Assembly: GCF_000715075.1 (NCBI RefSeq)
Contig: NC_134095.1
Coordinates: 47,718,806 to 47,782,805 of the forward strand
Direction of reading: 5' to 3'
Source of the DNA: Nicotiana tabacum
Lineage: Eukaryota; Streptophyta; Magnoliopsida; Solanales; Solanaceae
DNA: 64,000 nt
The notes under the pieces were generated by a model, which ran no database searches, had not been told where the DNA came from, and saw only the letters and a list, made by a program, of their open reading frames with translations. Shown in pieces: positions 36,775-48,368 of the stretch; within the stretch, counting starts at the first letter, position 1; every line of letters starts with the position of its first letter. The translations under genes and the position numbers were made by a program.

Positions 36775-39700
36775 CTACCCTCGGACAGGAAGAGGAGTAA
36801 CCGTCCAATTGTTGGTCTTGGCCTCAGGCCCCACAAATTTTATCTCTGCTCTGCTGGAACCCTCTCCAGCTTTCACCATACTGACATCCGCGAATAGTCT
36901 CTCAAAACTTTGATTCAGGTCTTCACTTATGCCGATCAAAGGTCCTCGAATCTTTGGGATCGCTGACCCCTTGGCACTAGCTTTAACAAAAGACCTTGAG
37001 AGGCGTGGCACTGGTTTAGGCAGAAACCAGACTCTCTTCTTCATTTTTCGCGCTTGCTTCCTGTCTGCTGCGGTTGGTTTGAACCCCAACTCGAAAGTTT
37101 CCAGATTCTTAGGAAGGGAGACAGGTTGGACTATCCCTTGAAGTTCAACTCCCAGGCCTTTTCCCGGCACAAACCCATTACCCAGCATTTCTGATATCAT
37201 CATGACTGTTGCGGCAGCTACCCTAGGGTGCGGGATGATTTCTCCTTCAGAAATTTTGTTGGCCGACCCTGTATCGAGAATCTGGTAGACCCAGGGACCC
37301 TTGTCATCAGTGGTCTCTATGAAAGGCACAATGGTTCCGCCCATGGTGCATGTTGTATCCTCACCGTGCAACACGACCTCTTGTCTTTCCCACTCGAACT
37401 TCACTGTCTGATGTAGGGTGGAAGGCACCGCTTTAGCTGCGTGAATCCAGGGTCGTCCTAACAGCAAGTTGTAAGATACCGTGACGTCCAATACCTGGAA
37501 TTCCATGGTAAACAGGACCGGGCCAATGGTTAGTTCAAGTACAACATCCCCCACAGTGGCTGTTCCGTTTCCGTCAAACCCTCGGACACAGATGCTATTC
37601 TCCCGGATTCTTCCACGGTCAATCTTTAACTGGTCCAGGGTGGATAATGGACAAATATTGGCGCTTGAGCCGTTATCCACCAATACTCGAGTTACTACCG
37701 AGTCTTCACATTTGACAGCTAGGTATAGAGCTTTGTTATGCTCCGTACCTTCCACCGGCAGGTCATCATCTGAGAATGTTACCCTGTTCACCTCGAAAAT
37801 CTTGCTGGCAATGGTTTCCAGGTGGTTTACAGAAATCTCACTGGGTACATGGGCCTTGTTCAATATCTTTAACAGGGCCCGGCGATGTTCCTCGGAATGG
37901 AGGAGTAATGACAATAGTGAGATCTGGGCAGGTGTTTTTCTCAGCTGCTCAACCACAGAATAGTCTTGCACTTTCATCTTCCTCAGGAAGTCTTCAGCCT
38001 CTTCTTCTGACACTGGCTTCTTGGTTGCCACTGGGTTGGTTTTTCTTAACTCCACCGGAGCAAAACATCGACCTGATCGAGTCAGCCCTTGCGCTTCACA
38101 ACTGACTTCTTCCACCTGTTTTCCTTGGTACGTCACCACTGCTTTTTCATATTTCCAGGGCACAGTTCTGCTGTCAAGCATTGGCAGTTGGACCACCGGC
38201 TTTATGGTCACCCGTTCTCCACATACCCCTTTCAACATGACTGCCGGTGTGGGCAGGATCCCTGGTATTACCAACTTGCTTGGCTCGGGTTTGCTTGCTA
38301 TGACGGACGGGCTCTTTCCCCATATTACTACCGGCTTGACGCCTTCTTCCTGCGACTGTACATTTGTTCCCCCACTGGTTAAGACTTCTTTTGGGGCAGC
38401 CTGGATCATCATCACTGTTTGTGAGGGTTTTCTTAATTCTCCTCCCTCACACACCAACTCAATCATGTGAGTTTCGTGGTGCGCTGGCAGTGGGTTTTGG
38501 TTGATGTTAGGAGCCTCCGGTGTCTGGACCTCGATCTTATTGGTGTCAATAAGATCCTGTATGGCATGCCTTAACTTCCAGCACTTTTCGGTGTCGTGCC
38601 CGAGCATCCCTGAACAGTATTCACAACTGATTGAACGATCCAAATTCTGAGGCGGGGGATTTGGTTCCCGAGTATGGACAGGACTAACCAAACCTAATTG
38701 CCGCAGCTTGTGGAACACAGCGGTGTAGGTTTCTCCCAGTTCGGTGAAGGTTCTTTGCTTCCGCAACCTGTCATTTCTGGCATCTGGATTTCCCCGGAAA
38801 CCTGCCCCTGAAGGATTTCTATATGCCCTTGGTGGAGGGTAAGTGTTTTGTGGTGGTGCATATATGTTCTGGGGAGCCGGTGCGCGCCATTGTGGGCGAA
38901 CCGGAGGCTGAGTGTATACCTGGGCTTGGTGTACGGAATAATGTGGTTCTCGAGGTGGATAGAAATTTTGTGGTGGGTTGTATGGGTAGTTTGACCTGTG
39001 AGGCCTGGGTTGGTTGTAGTGCGGCCTGCCAGCCCTGGACCAACTGCCTGCCTCGATCGTGGCAACCTCTTCTTTCTTTCTTCTTAGCGCACCTCCCGTG
39101 CCGCTTTGAATAGCCTGGGTTGTGGCCTTAAGTGCCGAATAGTTTAAGATCTTGTCCGACCTCAAACCTTCTTCTATCATGACCCCTATTTTGACCACCT
39201 CGTTGAAAGATTTTCCAACCGTTGTCACCAAGTGACCAAAGTAGGTTGGATCCAATGTCTGCAAAAAGTAGTCTACCATTTCTCCCTCTCTCATGGGAGG
39301 ATCGACTCTAGCTGCTTGTTCTCTCCAGCGGAATCCGAACTCGCGAAAACTTTCCCCGGGTTTCTTCCCAGTTCTCAATAACGTGAGACGGTCAGGGACT
39401 ATCTCCAGATTGTATTGGAAATGACCTGCAAAAGCCTGCGCCAGGTCATCCCACGTGTACCACCTGCTGAAATCCTGCCTGGTATACCATTCCAGTGTAG
39501 ATCCGCTCAGACTTTGGCCGAAATAAGCTATCAAAAGCTCATCCTTGCCTCCTGCCCCTCTCATTTTGCTACAGAATCCCCGCAAATGTGCCATGGGATC
39601 ACCGTGCCCTTCATATAAATCAAACTTGGGCATCTTGAACCCAGCCGGGAGTTGGACATCTGGAAAAGGGCACAGATCTTTGTATGCCACGCTGACTTGA

Positions 39701-40224
39701 TTGCCCAACCCGTGCAAGTTCCTGAAGGATTGCTCCAGGCTTTTGAACTTTCTTAACACTTCATCCTGTTCAGGGGCCTTAACCAGCTTCTCAACCTCTG
39801 CCGGTATTTCCAAATGGGGATTGTGAGCCTGTGGTTCGGGTGCATGGAATGTAGGCTCAGGGGGATAGTATTGGGTATCGTGAGCCTGAAACAATGGCTC
39901 ACTGGTCGTCCTCTGCAAAGGGGCTGATGTTGGTCCCACAAAAATGGGAATATTGGGTGTTGGGAGAGGATGATGGGGTGGTGGAGCTTGGGAATCATGA
40001 GGGCTTCTTTCTTGATGATAGAGGGGATTTGGACGGCTTGTGGAAGGGCCAGAGTGAGGGTATTCCGGCATGTGTCCCAGTGTTTCAGGGCTCTTTTGCG
40101 TTTTGGCCAGGGCTAGCTGCATTGCATGCATCTCTAGTCCCATCCTTTCAATCTTTTCCATTGCCTCTTTTAGCAACTGGCTCATCGGCCTTTCTTCCTC
40201 ATTACTATTCTCTGAAGTAGTCAT
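36775..40224 (-). CDS. Element B gag-protease polyprotein
   Basis: An intact 1,149-residue ORF. The gag core includes LAHLRGFC-like and EWYTRQDFSRWYTWDDLAQA segments at about residues 200-265, followed by a Pro/Tyr/Gln-rich linker. The zinc knuckle CEYCSGMLGHDTEKC begins at residue 534 (CX2CX5HX4C). The aspartic protease site VDNGSSAN has its Asp at 850, and LLLGRPWIHA follows. A G-patch-like run MLGNGFVPGKGLG lies at about 1010-1022, a known add-on in such elements. Forms the particle and matures the proteins. Confidence 0.93.
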   Translation of the reverse strand: MTTSENSNEEERPMSQLLKEAMEKIERMGLEMHAMQLALAKTQKSPETLGHMPEYPHSGPSTSRPNPLYHQERSPHDSQAPPPHHPLPTPNIPIFVGPTSAPLQRTTSEPLFQAHDTQYYPPEPTFHAPEPQAHNPHLEIPAEVEKLVKAPEQDEVLRKFKSLEQSFRNLHGLGNQVSVAYKDLCPFPDVQLPAGFKMPKFDLYEGHGDPMAHLRGFCSKMRGAGGKDELLIAYFGQSLSGSTLEWYTRQDFSRWYTWDDLAQAFAGHFQYNLEIVPDRLTLLRTGKKPGESFREFGFRWREQAARVDPPMREGEMVDYFLQTLDPTYFGHLVTTVGKSFNEVVKIGVMIEEGLRSDKILNYSALKATTQAIQSGTGGALRRKKEEVATIEAGSWSRAGRPHYNQPRPHRSNYPYNPPQNFYPPREPHYSVHQAQVYTQPPVRPQWRAPAPQNIYAPPQNTYPPPRAYRNPSGAGFRGNPDARNDRLRKQRTFTELGETYTAVFHKLRQLGLVSPVHTREPNPPPQNLDRSISCEYCSGMLGHDTEKCWKLRHAIQDLIDTNKIEVQTPEAPNINQNPLPAHHETHMIELVCEGGELRKPSQTVMMIQAAPKEVLTSGGTNVQSQEEGVKPVVIWGKSPSVIASKPEPSKLVIPGILPTPAVMLKGVCGERVTIKPVVQLPMLDSRTVPWKYEKAVVTYQGKQVEEVSCEAQGLTRSGRCFAPVELRKTNPVATKKPVSEEEAEDFLRKMKVQDYSVVEQLRKTPAQISLLSLLLHSEEHRRALLKILNKAHVPSEISVNHLETIASKIFEVNRVTFSDDDLPVEGTEHNKALYLAVKCEDSVVTRVLVDNGSSANICPLSTLDQLKIDRGRIRENSICVRGFDGNGTATVGDVVLELTIGPVLFTMEFQVLDVTVSYNLLLGRPWIHAAKAVPSTLHQTVKFEWERQEVVLHGEDTTCTMGGTIVPFIETTDDKGPWVYQILDTGSANKISEGEIIPHPRVAAATVMMISEMLGNGFVPGKGLGVELQGIVQPVSLPKNLETFELGFKPTAADRKQARKMKKRVWFLPKPVPRLSRSFVKASAKGSAIPKIRGPLIGISEDLNQSFERLFADVSMVKAGEGSSRAEIKFVGPEAKTNNWTVTPLPVRG

Positions 40225-40759
40225 GCTTGTTGCTACCGGTCCTTTGGATCTGGTTTGGTATGAATGTGTTGCCAGAATTCTTTAACAACTAACTGATGTC
40301 AGACAACAACAAACTTTGTTAGTGTTAGAGCTTAACAGATTTGATCATAACACATAAAGGATGCAATGCACCTAAGCAGTTAACCGTTTCTACATGCTTT
40401 GCTTCAATCCACATGCGTCATCCCGGTTTGTTCATTCGTCTCTTTAAAGTATTTTGCGAAACCCTGCGTTTTATTCTATTTACATTTTTTTTTTATTTAT
40501 TGAAAGCGGTCGAATCTTATGGGGATTGCCTACGTATCACGTCCCCGCGTGAATCAGACCAGGCGTAGTTCTGCCTTAAAGCAAAGACACACAGTAATTC
40601 TTCTGGAGTCACTTAATTTCATTATCAAAATTTGCTATTACACAGTACTTAAATAAAAATAGCAGAAGTACAGACTCCACGGTTTTAAACTTGGTTTGAT
40701 GAAAAGAAAACAACATATGGAAAAACAACCAAAGCCAAATAAACAGGACTCGACCAAAA

Positions 40760-42805
40760 CTAATTCTCCAATTTAAGGGCCCGCGAGGCATCATTCGGCC
40801 TTTCCGCGGCTCTAGGTGTAAGGTCCTTTTGCACGTTCTTCAACTCGCTCATAATCCGGCGGACACAGCCCATGATGGAAACAAGGAGGGTCTTCCGAGG
40901 TGTTTGCTCACATGCCAAGCATTTCATGTAGATGTAATGCCCTATTTCATCAATCCTTGCTCGGATGTCATCTCTTTCACTGAGCAACTGCCTGATTTGT
41001 TGGTTTTTTAACCTCAGTGCCTGAGCATCGTCAGCAATTCGATCCCGAAACAACCCCATTTGTCTTTCCATGCAGGCCATTGCATCATAGCACTGTCTTC
41101 TGTCGGCCTGGGCGTCTCGTGCTTGTTTAACGATCCGATCATGTAGAGTGGAGCTCGTTTCCCTTAATATTCTGACGCTCATTTCATAATCCCTTATGAC
41201 CTGTTGCAAATGCTGCTTCCGGGCCATTGCGTACTTTGCCCCTCTGACCTTCATCCTTGTTATGCAAGCTCTTGATTGTTCTAATTCTTCTTGGCCTTGG
41301 ATGACCTGATTTCTCAAACTTGCTATCAATCTTTCATCAGAGCGACGCTTCTGTCGGTCAACGTTACTCTTACTGGCTTGGCAAAGGCGGGCCTTCAAGG
41401 TTTGGTTTTCTTGGGCTAACTTATTTCTTTCAGCCTGCTCCGAGGCGACTTGCACATTGTTCTCAAATACAAGCCTTTCAACTTGTTGCTTTAGCTTCCC
41501 GATTTCGACCCGGTAACCTTTCTCCCTTTTTAACCATCCCCATTGCTCTTGTGAATCATTGGTGAAGTGTTGGACGTGGGCCCTTTTAGCAGGTCTTTGC
41601 CGAGTATGAATCCTTCTTTCGAACCAAGCATCGTACTTTGGGTCTACCTCACCTTTAGCTAGCTCTCGTACCATGGTTTTGGGCTCCAAGAATCTACATT
41701 CATGCCACAGTTTTCTAATCTTCCCCTCGGGGAATATGACTCCCGGGCTTAATTCCAAGGCATGCTTGCTCAGATTTTCATCATTAGGGACTACTTGAAA
41801 CCTGCCCAGTTGTCGTAATACCCGATGAGGGGCATATGGCTGGATGCTGCGAAGCCCCATTAAGAGAACATGACATTCTTCAGCCGACATGTAGATAACC
41901 TCAGTATCAGTCAACCAACCAAATGCCCATTCAATTTGGTCAGATGTTGTTGACCTTAACCGTGTAAACCATTCTTCGACACCTTCAGGAAATTTGGCGC
42001 CTGTCATGCGCTCCTTGAATCCGCTGATACAGTTCCTCTCGGTCAACCCGTGGTTCATGTATCCTACTCGGTGATGGAGGTGTTCCTGCATCCATAGCTG
42101 AAGTAACAGGTTGCAACCTTGGAAGAACTTGCCTCCTTCTCGGCATATAGTCAGAGCCCGGTAGATTTCGGACAAAATTAAAGGAACCACGGTACTATTG
42201 GTTCTTTTGATTGCCACGTCGGCCATCCCTACCAGACCTATCTCTATCTTTTTGTCCTTCCTTGGGCAGACCATGACTCCCAAGAATGCTGTGATAAAAG
42301 CCAAAGTACGTCTTGCTTCCCATTTGTTTCTGTTCCCGCCGTGAGTTAGCCCAAGGTTCGGTTCCTCGAAACCCTACGGGGTCCCGTACCGCTGATACAA
42401 GAAATGGAGATCACAACACCCTCTCGACAAATCGTCATGTTGTACCTTCCGACTAATGCTTAGTAGATCCAGAAACGCATGCGGGGACACTGGCCTTGGC
42501 GAAAGCAAATATTGCCCTCTTAACTTCTCATTCAGTCCCGCATACCCGGCAACTTCCTCAAGTGTCGGTGAAAGTTCGAAATCAGCAAAACGGAATACAT
42601 TGCAGGTGGGGTCCCAAAATGGTATTAGAGCTTCAAGAATATCTGTCCTCGGCTCAACACCCAACAAATTTACAAAACCCCCCAATATTCTTCCTATTAC
42701 CCCTTTGCTATCGGCTTCCAAGTCATTCCACCACATGTGGAGTTGTAGAGGGACCTCGCTGAGGGCTGAGAATGGTTCATTTTGCTCTGTGTTCATCCTG
42801 CACAC
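40760..42805 (-). CDS. Element B ORF1 (Ogre-specific), with one in-frame TAG
   Basis: Two open blocks, 42805-42377 and 42373-40760, lie in the same frame and are separated only by a TAG codon at 42374-42376; together about 681 codons. The N-terminal half (LPLQLHMWW-like, LSPTLEEVAGYAG, PHAFLDLL) resembles the plant DUF7745/plant-mobile-domain type seen in Ogre ORF1. The C-terminal third is a long coiled coil (KLKQQVERLVFENN, LRNQVIQGQEELEQ, LKNQQIRQLLSERDD). Function of Ogre ORF1 is not established. The stop is either a recent mutation or is bypassed. The short block's ATG at 42805 gives the likely start. Confidence 0.75.
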
Positions 42806-42988
42806 TTATTAGGGTGACCTTTTAGGTGAAAACAAAAACCTTTATTTTGCCTCTAACCAAAATCTTTGGACAAAAACAAAAAAAAATTATTTATATACAT
42901 GTGTATACATATATACATATATGCTTTATGGTATATCTTTTTTGGTAAAAATGGAAAAAGAGTTGGACCCGACATTTATTAGGGTGAC

Positions 42989-43019
<31 letters not shown>

Positions 43020-43613
43020 TTTTTTTTGTAAAATTTTCCCAACATTCAAAACCGGTCATCATGCATGTTTGAAGCAAATAAATGCACAAGCAGTGAGTAG
43101 GATGCATCAGGATGGCCCTTTTCTATTTCAGGTTGCTATTCCTAGACGGACCCAACCCCTGTGTTGAGTCCCCTAAGTCAAATGCACGTGATGCAAATAA
43201 ACGCTCCTACTAGGGATCCGGCATGTGGCTTTGTTATACTAGGTTCAGAACCTGGGTGTTTGTTCTAGACCTGGCTTACCCGAGAGGACAGCTCGAGCCG
43301 GGGGGGCAGCGTACCGGGAATACAGAAGCTTCACCGGCTTAGCAACTTATCCGAACCTCGTTCTAAATTGGGATTTGACACTATACAGAAAAGAAGTCAT
43401 ACGAAGTATGCCCTTCTTCATGATTTAGAAGACTCAGAAAGTATAGGGGTTTCGGCACAGTTTATATACAGTTCAAATAATATCAAAGCGGTAAAAGCAG
43501 CATTTAACACATTAGGCTCAAACATGTAAAAATCAGATAATAGATAAAGCCAAATAATAACAATTATTTTAAGCTCGAATTCTTAACCCTGAACCAGTGG
43601 TTCTGGGTCCATC
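42806..43613 (-). other. Element B leader before ORF1
   Basis: About 0.8 kb between the primer site and ORF1 with no conserved ORF. Contains a T17/TA-rich low-complexity run at 42990-43020. Confidence 0.7.
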
Positions 43614-43631
43614 TCCCCAGCAGAGTCGCCA
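43614..43631 (-). other. Element B primer binding site (tRNA-Arg type)
   Basis: On the minus strand TGGCGACTCTGCTGGGGA begins four bases after the LTR end. This is the tRNA-Arg-complementary site typical of Ogre elements. Confidence 0.8.
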
Positions 43632-43635
43632 GAGC

Positions 43636-46600
43636 TGTCACACCTCCTTTTTCCGCGCCCGGGAGGACGCAGGGGGAGTTTTTTCCAATTAAAGGACAAT
43701 CGAAACGGGATTGGTTTAATTATTTTAGAGTCGCCACTTGGGAGATTTAGGGTGTCCCAAGTCACCAATTTTAATCCCGAATCGAGGAAAAAATAATGAC
43801 TCTATATTACAGTCTGCGTACCAGAAATCCGGATAAGGAATTCTGTTAACCCGGGAGAAGGTGTTAGGCATTCCCGAATTCCGTGGTTCTAGCACGGTCG
43901 CTCAGCTGTTATATTCGGCTTATTTTTCTGATTTTTAAATACAATTATGATCCATGTGCAAATTTTATCTTTTAACCACTTTATTAATTATCATTATTAG
44001 GAATGTGAACGTCGCTTAAAACATGTCTTTGGATTGCGTCACATGAAATGCACCCGCAATCCGGAACATATCTTACTTGACGTTTTGGGATTTGGATTTG
44101 GGTCGCATGAAATGCACACCCTAAGTCTTAAGAAAATAAATTATTAAACACGCGCCTAAAAAGACTATCGCGTTATTATTTTTGGAAAGGCCACGGAATT
44201 CACTAAGCCGCCCTCCTGAACTCTAAGTAATTTAAAACAAGTATTTACTGAGGGCCCCGCAATCTGTGTTTTTATTCGGCGAGGCTCATCTCATTCTTAT
44301 TTTTAAAGGATATCCTATAGCAACTACGTTTCTTGTCGTGTTTGTCTCTATCAATCGAAAGCAGTAGATAATCCTAATTAATTAATGCTTGCAAGTTATT
44401 TTATGACAGAATTCGGAAATGCTAAAATCAGGAACAAGGCTGCGCGCACAGTCAGTCGAATAAGTAGTCATGGGCCCAAATTCGACCCATGCGTGATGGG
44501 CCAAACCTGGGCCCCTGCTTGCTCGAAGCAGGCCGGCTAGGCCTGTTTTGGTCTGAACTCGACCTTTACGGGGTTGATATTGCAAGTTTGGTATTCTTTG
44601 TCTTAACAGGTGGTTTACTAGTTATATGAGACCATCAATCCGAAAAAGGAAGAACTTAATCCAGGATGTACAGTGTTCATACTTGGTATACATATCAACA
44701 TATACTGCAAAGTAAACTAGAATCTGAAATGCAACATATCTCATTGAACATATTATCACCTATCAGCATACATATGTAAGCTACCATTTAGCTAACTTAT
44801 ATTAATATACATTAGGCATATAGGCTGCTTCGATTGTCAATACAAGAATGAAAATTATCATACAATACATGATATCTAATATAACAGTATATATATGAAA
44901 ATCAACTTCAAGTCTTTTTCCTTTCTTTTGCATTCATGCTCAATGTTCTAATTACATTTGATAGTGCCTTGGTTGTGTACCTGATGTAGAGGAACAGAAG
45001 AAGAAGGAAAAGGGTCAGCTGAGTAGCACACAGCAAACAACAGCAATCAGCAGATTCACAGCAACAACACAGCAACAAACAACCAGCCAATAATGATGAA
45101 GCTCAGCAAAGAGTCGAACAACAAATGGACAATCCCAGTAAAACAGAGGAGGAAATAACAGCCCAGAATGTTGAATGTAACAGCAACAGAAATCCAATGA
45201 CCACAAGAAAACTTGGCAAACGACAGAAAAAGCAAAGCCACGAAGACAACCTGATCAAACTGGATTCTTACACAGTTTCTTCTAGGCAATACTCCTTCAC
45301 AATGTTCTGAAATTTATTCCTGTTTTTTTCCTTTTCCAGTTTTCTTACTCATAGACTCTCTCAAGACTCAAAAATCAACCCCCTTTTCTAACGGATGGTC
45401 TCCTCTTTTATAGCCTAACCTTAACACTTTACAGTCTGTTTTACAACTCAAAATTGCCCCCCCATGTTGCTTTTCCACTCACTTGTTTTAAATAACCAAG
45501 CCCCCATGAAATCCCTGACAGCCCCTCTCTCTTTTTGGTTGTTAAAGTGTACTGATCACTTGTTTGTTTAAACAAAGTATGGGCAGTAGGAATATAATCT
45601 GACAGCACATGCTGTCCGATTATTTTAATTCCTTAAAGCAAACCATACACATGCTGCCCACAGTCCAAACCAAATGGCATTGTGTTTAAAAACCAAAATC
45701 TGAATTTGCCATTATAACCTTTCCCCTAGATGTTCTTTTAATTTAATTTGAACAAAATCAACAGGCAATACAATTCAGTTCCTAATGAGACTCAAATACG
45801 ATCACAACAGAAATAAGCAATACGAATCAAGTTGTTACCATTAACGATTGAAACTAATTGACGACATATATCGACTCGACTATATTAATCGTAACATATA
45901 ACAATCAATCGTTCATATAAACAACACGTATAGAGTCCCGAATGACCTCAGATAAATTTGTTCAAACACTGGGAACTTATATGAATTAAACTCGCTTGAC
46001 GATTAATCTAATTGATGAACACGTATATCACAGGGTATATTCAGAACACAAACAGAAGACAATTGGCCAAATAAAAGGCCTTTAACAGAGATGGAAGAAA
46101 TCCGAATGAAAAATAACAAAATAACAAACAAACACAAAGAAATATGCTGACAACTTAATTAGAACCAAACAAAGAGAAAAGGAAACTTACTGAAAAAGTT
46201 TGAAATCAAACGGACTCAAATCAAACTCGACTTCGAACTTTTGAGGCCGAACAAACTTTAATCAGGGTGTTCTCACATGAGAACACCTTGATTAAGGTCT
46301 ATTAGACCTCAAACCTATGTCCAAACCGGCCGGATTCCCCAAGTGCATGTGTTCTAAAGTCTGGATTTCCGGCTCTGGATTTTTGGGAGTTGTGGGTAGA
46401 TTCGGACCAAACCAAGTTTGGTTTGGTCACGAGGAAGGTCAGGGGAGTGTCTGGTATGAAGATGGGATGATTTGGCATAGATCCGGGTTCGACTCAAATC
46501 TTCAAATGAAGATTCGAGACGAACGAAAGTGATTCGAGGTTCGTGGTTAGTGGATTCGTGTTCAGGGTGGTTGGATGCTTTAGGGGTGTGAAGGGGGTGG

Positions 46601-47504
46601 TCACCGGCGTTCGTGCCGCCGGGTTTTGGTGGAAAGGAAACCAGGGCGGCGTTAGGGTTTGGGGGTTTCAGGGTTCGGGGAAGGAGATGACTGAAAGGGG
46701 GGGGGGGGGTTCGGATAGGGGGTGCGGGGTAAAGGGTCAAGTTTATATATGGAAGGGGAAGAGAGATTGGAGCCGTTAGATCAAGTGATCTGAGCGGCTT
46801 AGATCTATTGGTGGGTAACAGGACGGGGTCGTTTGGTATGGGAACGGGGTTGTTTTGGTTTAGGTGAGGGGTTGGGTTAAACCGGCTAAATAGGTCGGGT
46901 CATGAGGGAACCAGGGACCGTTGGATCAATGAGGTTGGACGGCTCAGATTCAACTTGCCTGAAACGGCGTCGTTGAGGTGAGTTGGACAACCTGATCTGG
47001 ACCGTTCCTTTGAATCAGATCAACGGCTTCAAATGGGGACGCCGATACGACGTCGTTTGAGTCCGTGCCTGGGCAGGCTGGGTTTGGACCGGGTCAGATC
47101 GTTGGTTTGGGCCTGTTTTTGTCTTATTTTTTGGGCCCAACTGATTTCAACTTCTTTTGTTTTCCAATTTAAAAAAAATAAAATAAAAATAATTAATAAA
47201 ACAAATGAAATTAAAACAAATAACAATATGGCATTTCAACATAATTATCATACCAAGTAAGTTAAATCACAACCTAAAACGGACGATGCACGTATATTTA
47301 TATTTTTTTTGAATTTTCTCTTAACGCCACATATATTTTTTGTATTTTTGTTTGATAAGGACTAGATGCAAAATGGACAGACTCACAAACGACTAACAAC
47401 ACATGTCACGGAAAGATCGAAAAATTGTACAGCGAAATCGTTTGTCACTATTTTTATTTTCTTTTGAAGCGATTGCTCGTAAAGCAAAAAATCACGTGCT
47501 TACA
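43636..47504 (-). repeat. Element B 5' LTR (right copy), 3,869 bp
   Basis: In element sense this is the promoter LTR. The minus-strand TATA box CATATATAAAC lies at about 46742-46751, followed by a CT-rich leader. The LTR ends at 43636, directly before the primer site. The hairpin of the other LTR is conserved here at 46255-46298. Confidence 0.95.
46742..46751 (-). promoter_or_regulatory. TATA box of element B promoter LTR
   Basis: CATATATAAAC on the minus strand, next to CCTTCCCCTTCT-type pyrimidine sequence, and conserved in both LTRs. The location within the LTR suggests U3/R; the start site is inferred. Confidence 0.6.
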
Positions 47505-48077
47505 GCTACCATCGCCAGCGTGCACCATATAGATGATCATTGGCGGTGGCGACGACACGGTAATCAACCATATGAAGTTCATCACCACGCACAAACTCAA
47601 ACGGACGGTCACTCACGAACGGTATGATGACCTCGAAGACAGAATCATCTTCGATAAGTCAGATGCCGACGGTTTGTCTTTCCCTCATATGATGCCTTAG
47701 TTATAACTTTACACATTGCTGATACAAATGTAAAACGAAATATGGTAGATGACGGAAGCGGCGCGTGTACTGTTCACCCACGAGTTCTCATGCAAATGAG
47801 GCTTGAGGATAAAATAATACCGCGCTGCATAACACTAACGGGTTTTAATAATGCAGTAGAGCGAACATCCGGAGAAATAGTGCTGCCTGTCCTAACAGGA
47901 GGAGTCACCCTGGAAACAACATTCCACGTCATGAGCCAGGAAACAGCCTATAACGCCATCATAGGGCGACCATGGATACACGCCATGCGAGCCGTCCCTT
48001 CAAGCTTCTATCAAGTGATCAAATTTCCCACCCCGTGGGGAATATTCAGCATCCGAGGCAGGCCACGCACCGCCTAA
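47505..48077 (+). pseudogene. Element A protease region
   Basis: Continues A's gag-pol after the B insertion. The aspartic protease is visible as VDDGSGACTVHP near 47745, where the usual D-(N/S/T)-G-S pattern is altered to DDGSGA. It is followed by AIIGRPWIHAMRAVP and ends in a stop. Upstream 47505-47700 has the linker in a different frame, so it is frameshifted. Confidence 0.75.
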
Positions 48078-48368
48078 GAATACTATCGGATCGCCTAAGA
48101 TTGCACGCACACCAAACAACTGAAAGAGCAAGTGCGGAGGCATAGCAATCAGCCATGTCGGGAACTAAACCCGACCCACAAACAGAGGCCATCCAAGACC
48201 CGGATATCATAGAAACCTGTAAGGCAACTATAGAGGATCTTGACCCCATCCAATTGGACAACGCCGACAACACAAAAAGGTTTACATAGGTCACAACCTC
48301 TCAGAGCTAGGTAAGTATTGTAAATTTTAACTAATAATGCCGATTTATTTGCCTTCTCTCACTTAGAT
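48078..48368 (+). pseudogene. Element A protease-RT linker, degraded
   Basis: About 290 bp of acidic-linker-like coding remains with stops in all frames. Nothing else recognised. Confidence 0.45.

Larger units (their letters stand above)
26063..47504 (-). mobile_element. Element B: complete Ogre-type Ty3/gypsy retrotransposon
   Basis: A 21,442-bp element is flanked by perfect GCTAC duplications (26058-26062 and 47505-47509). Both LTRs have TG...CA ends. In element sense (minus) the order is: LTR, tRNA-Arg-type primer site, leader, ORF1, gag-protease, short gap, RT-RNase H-aRNase H-integrase, long 3' UTR with tandem arrays, polypurine tract, LTR. Large size, an extra ORF1 before gag, a gap or intron between protease and RT, and the tRNA-Arg primer are the published traits of Ogre elements in the Tat lineage. 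The near-identical LTRs and long open ORFs show recent insertion. Confidence 0.95.
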
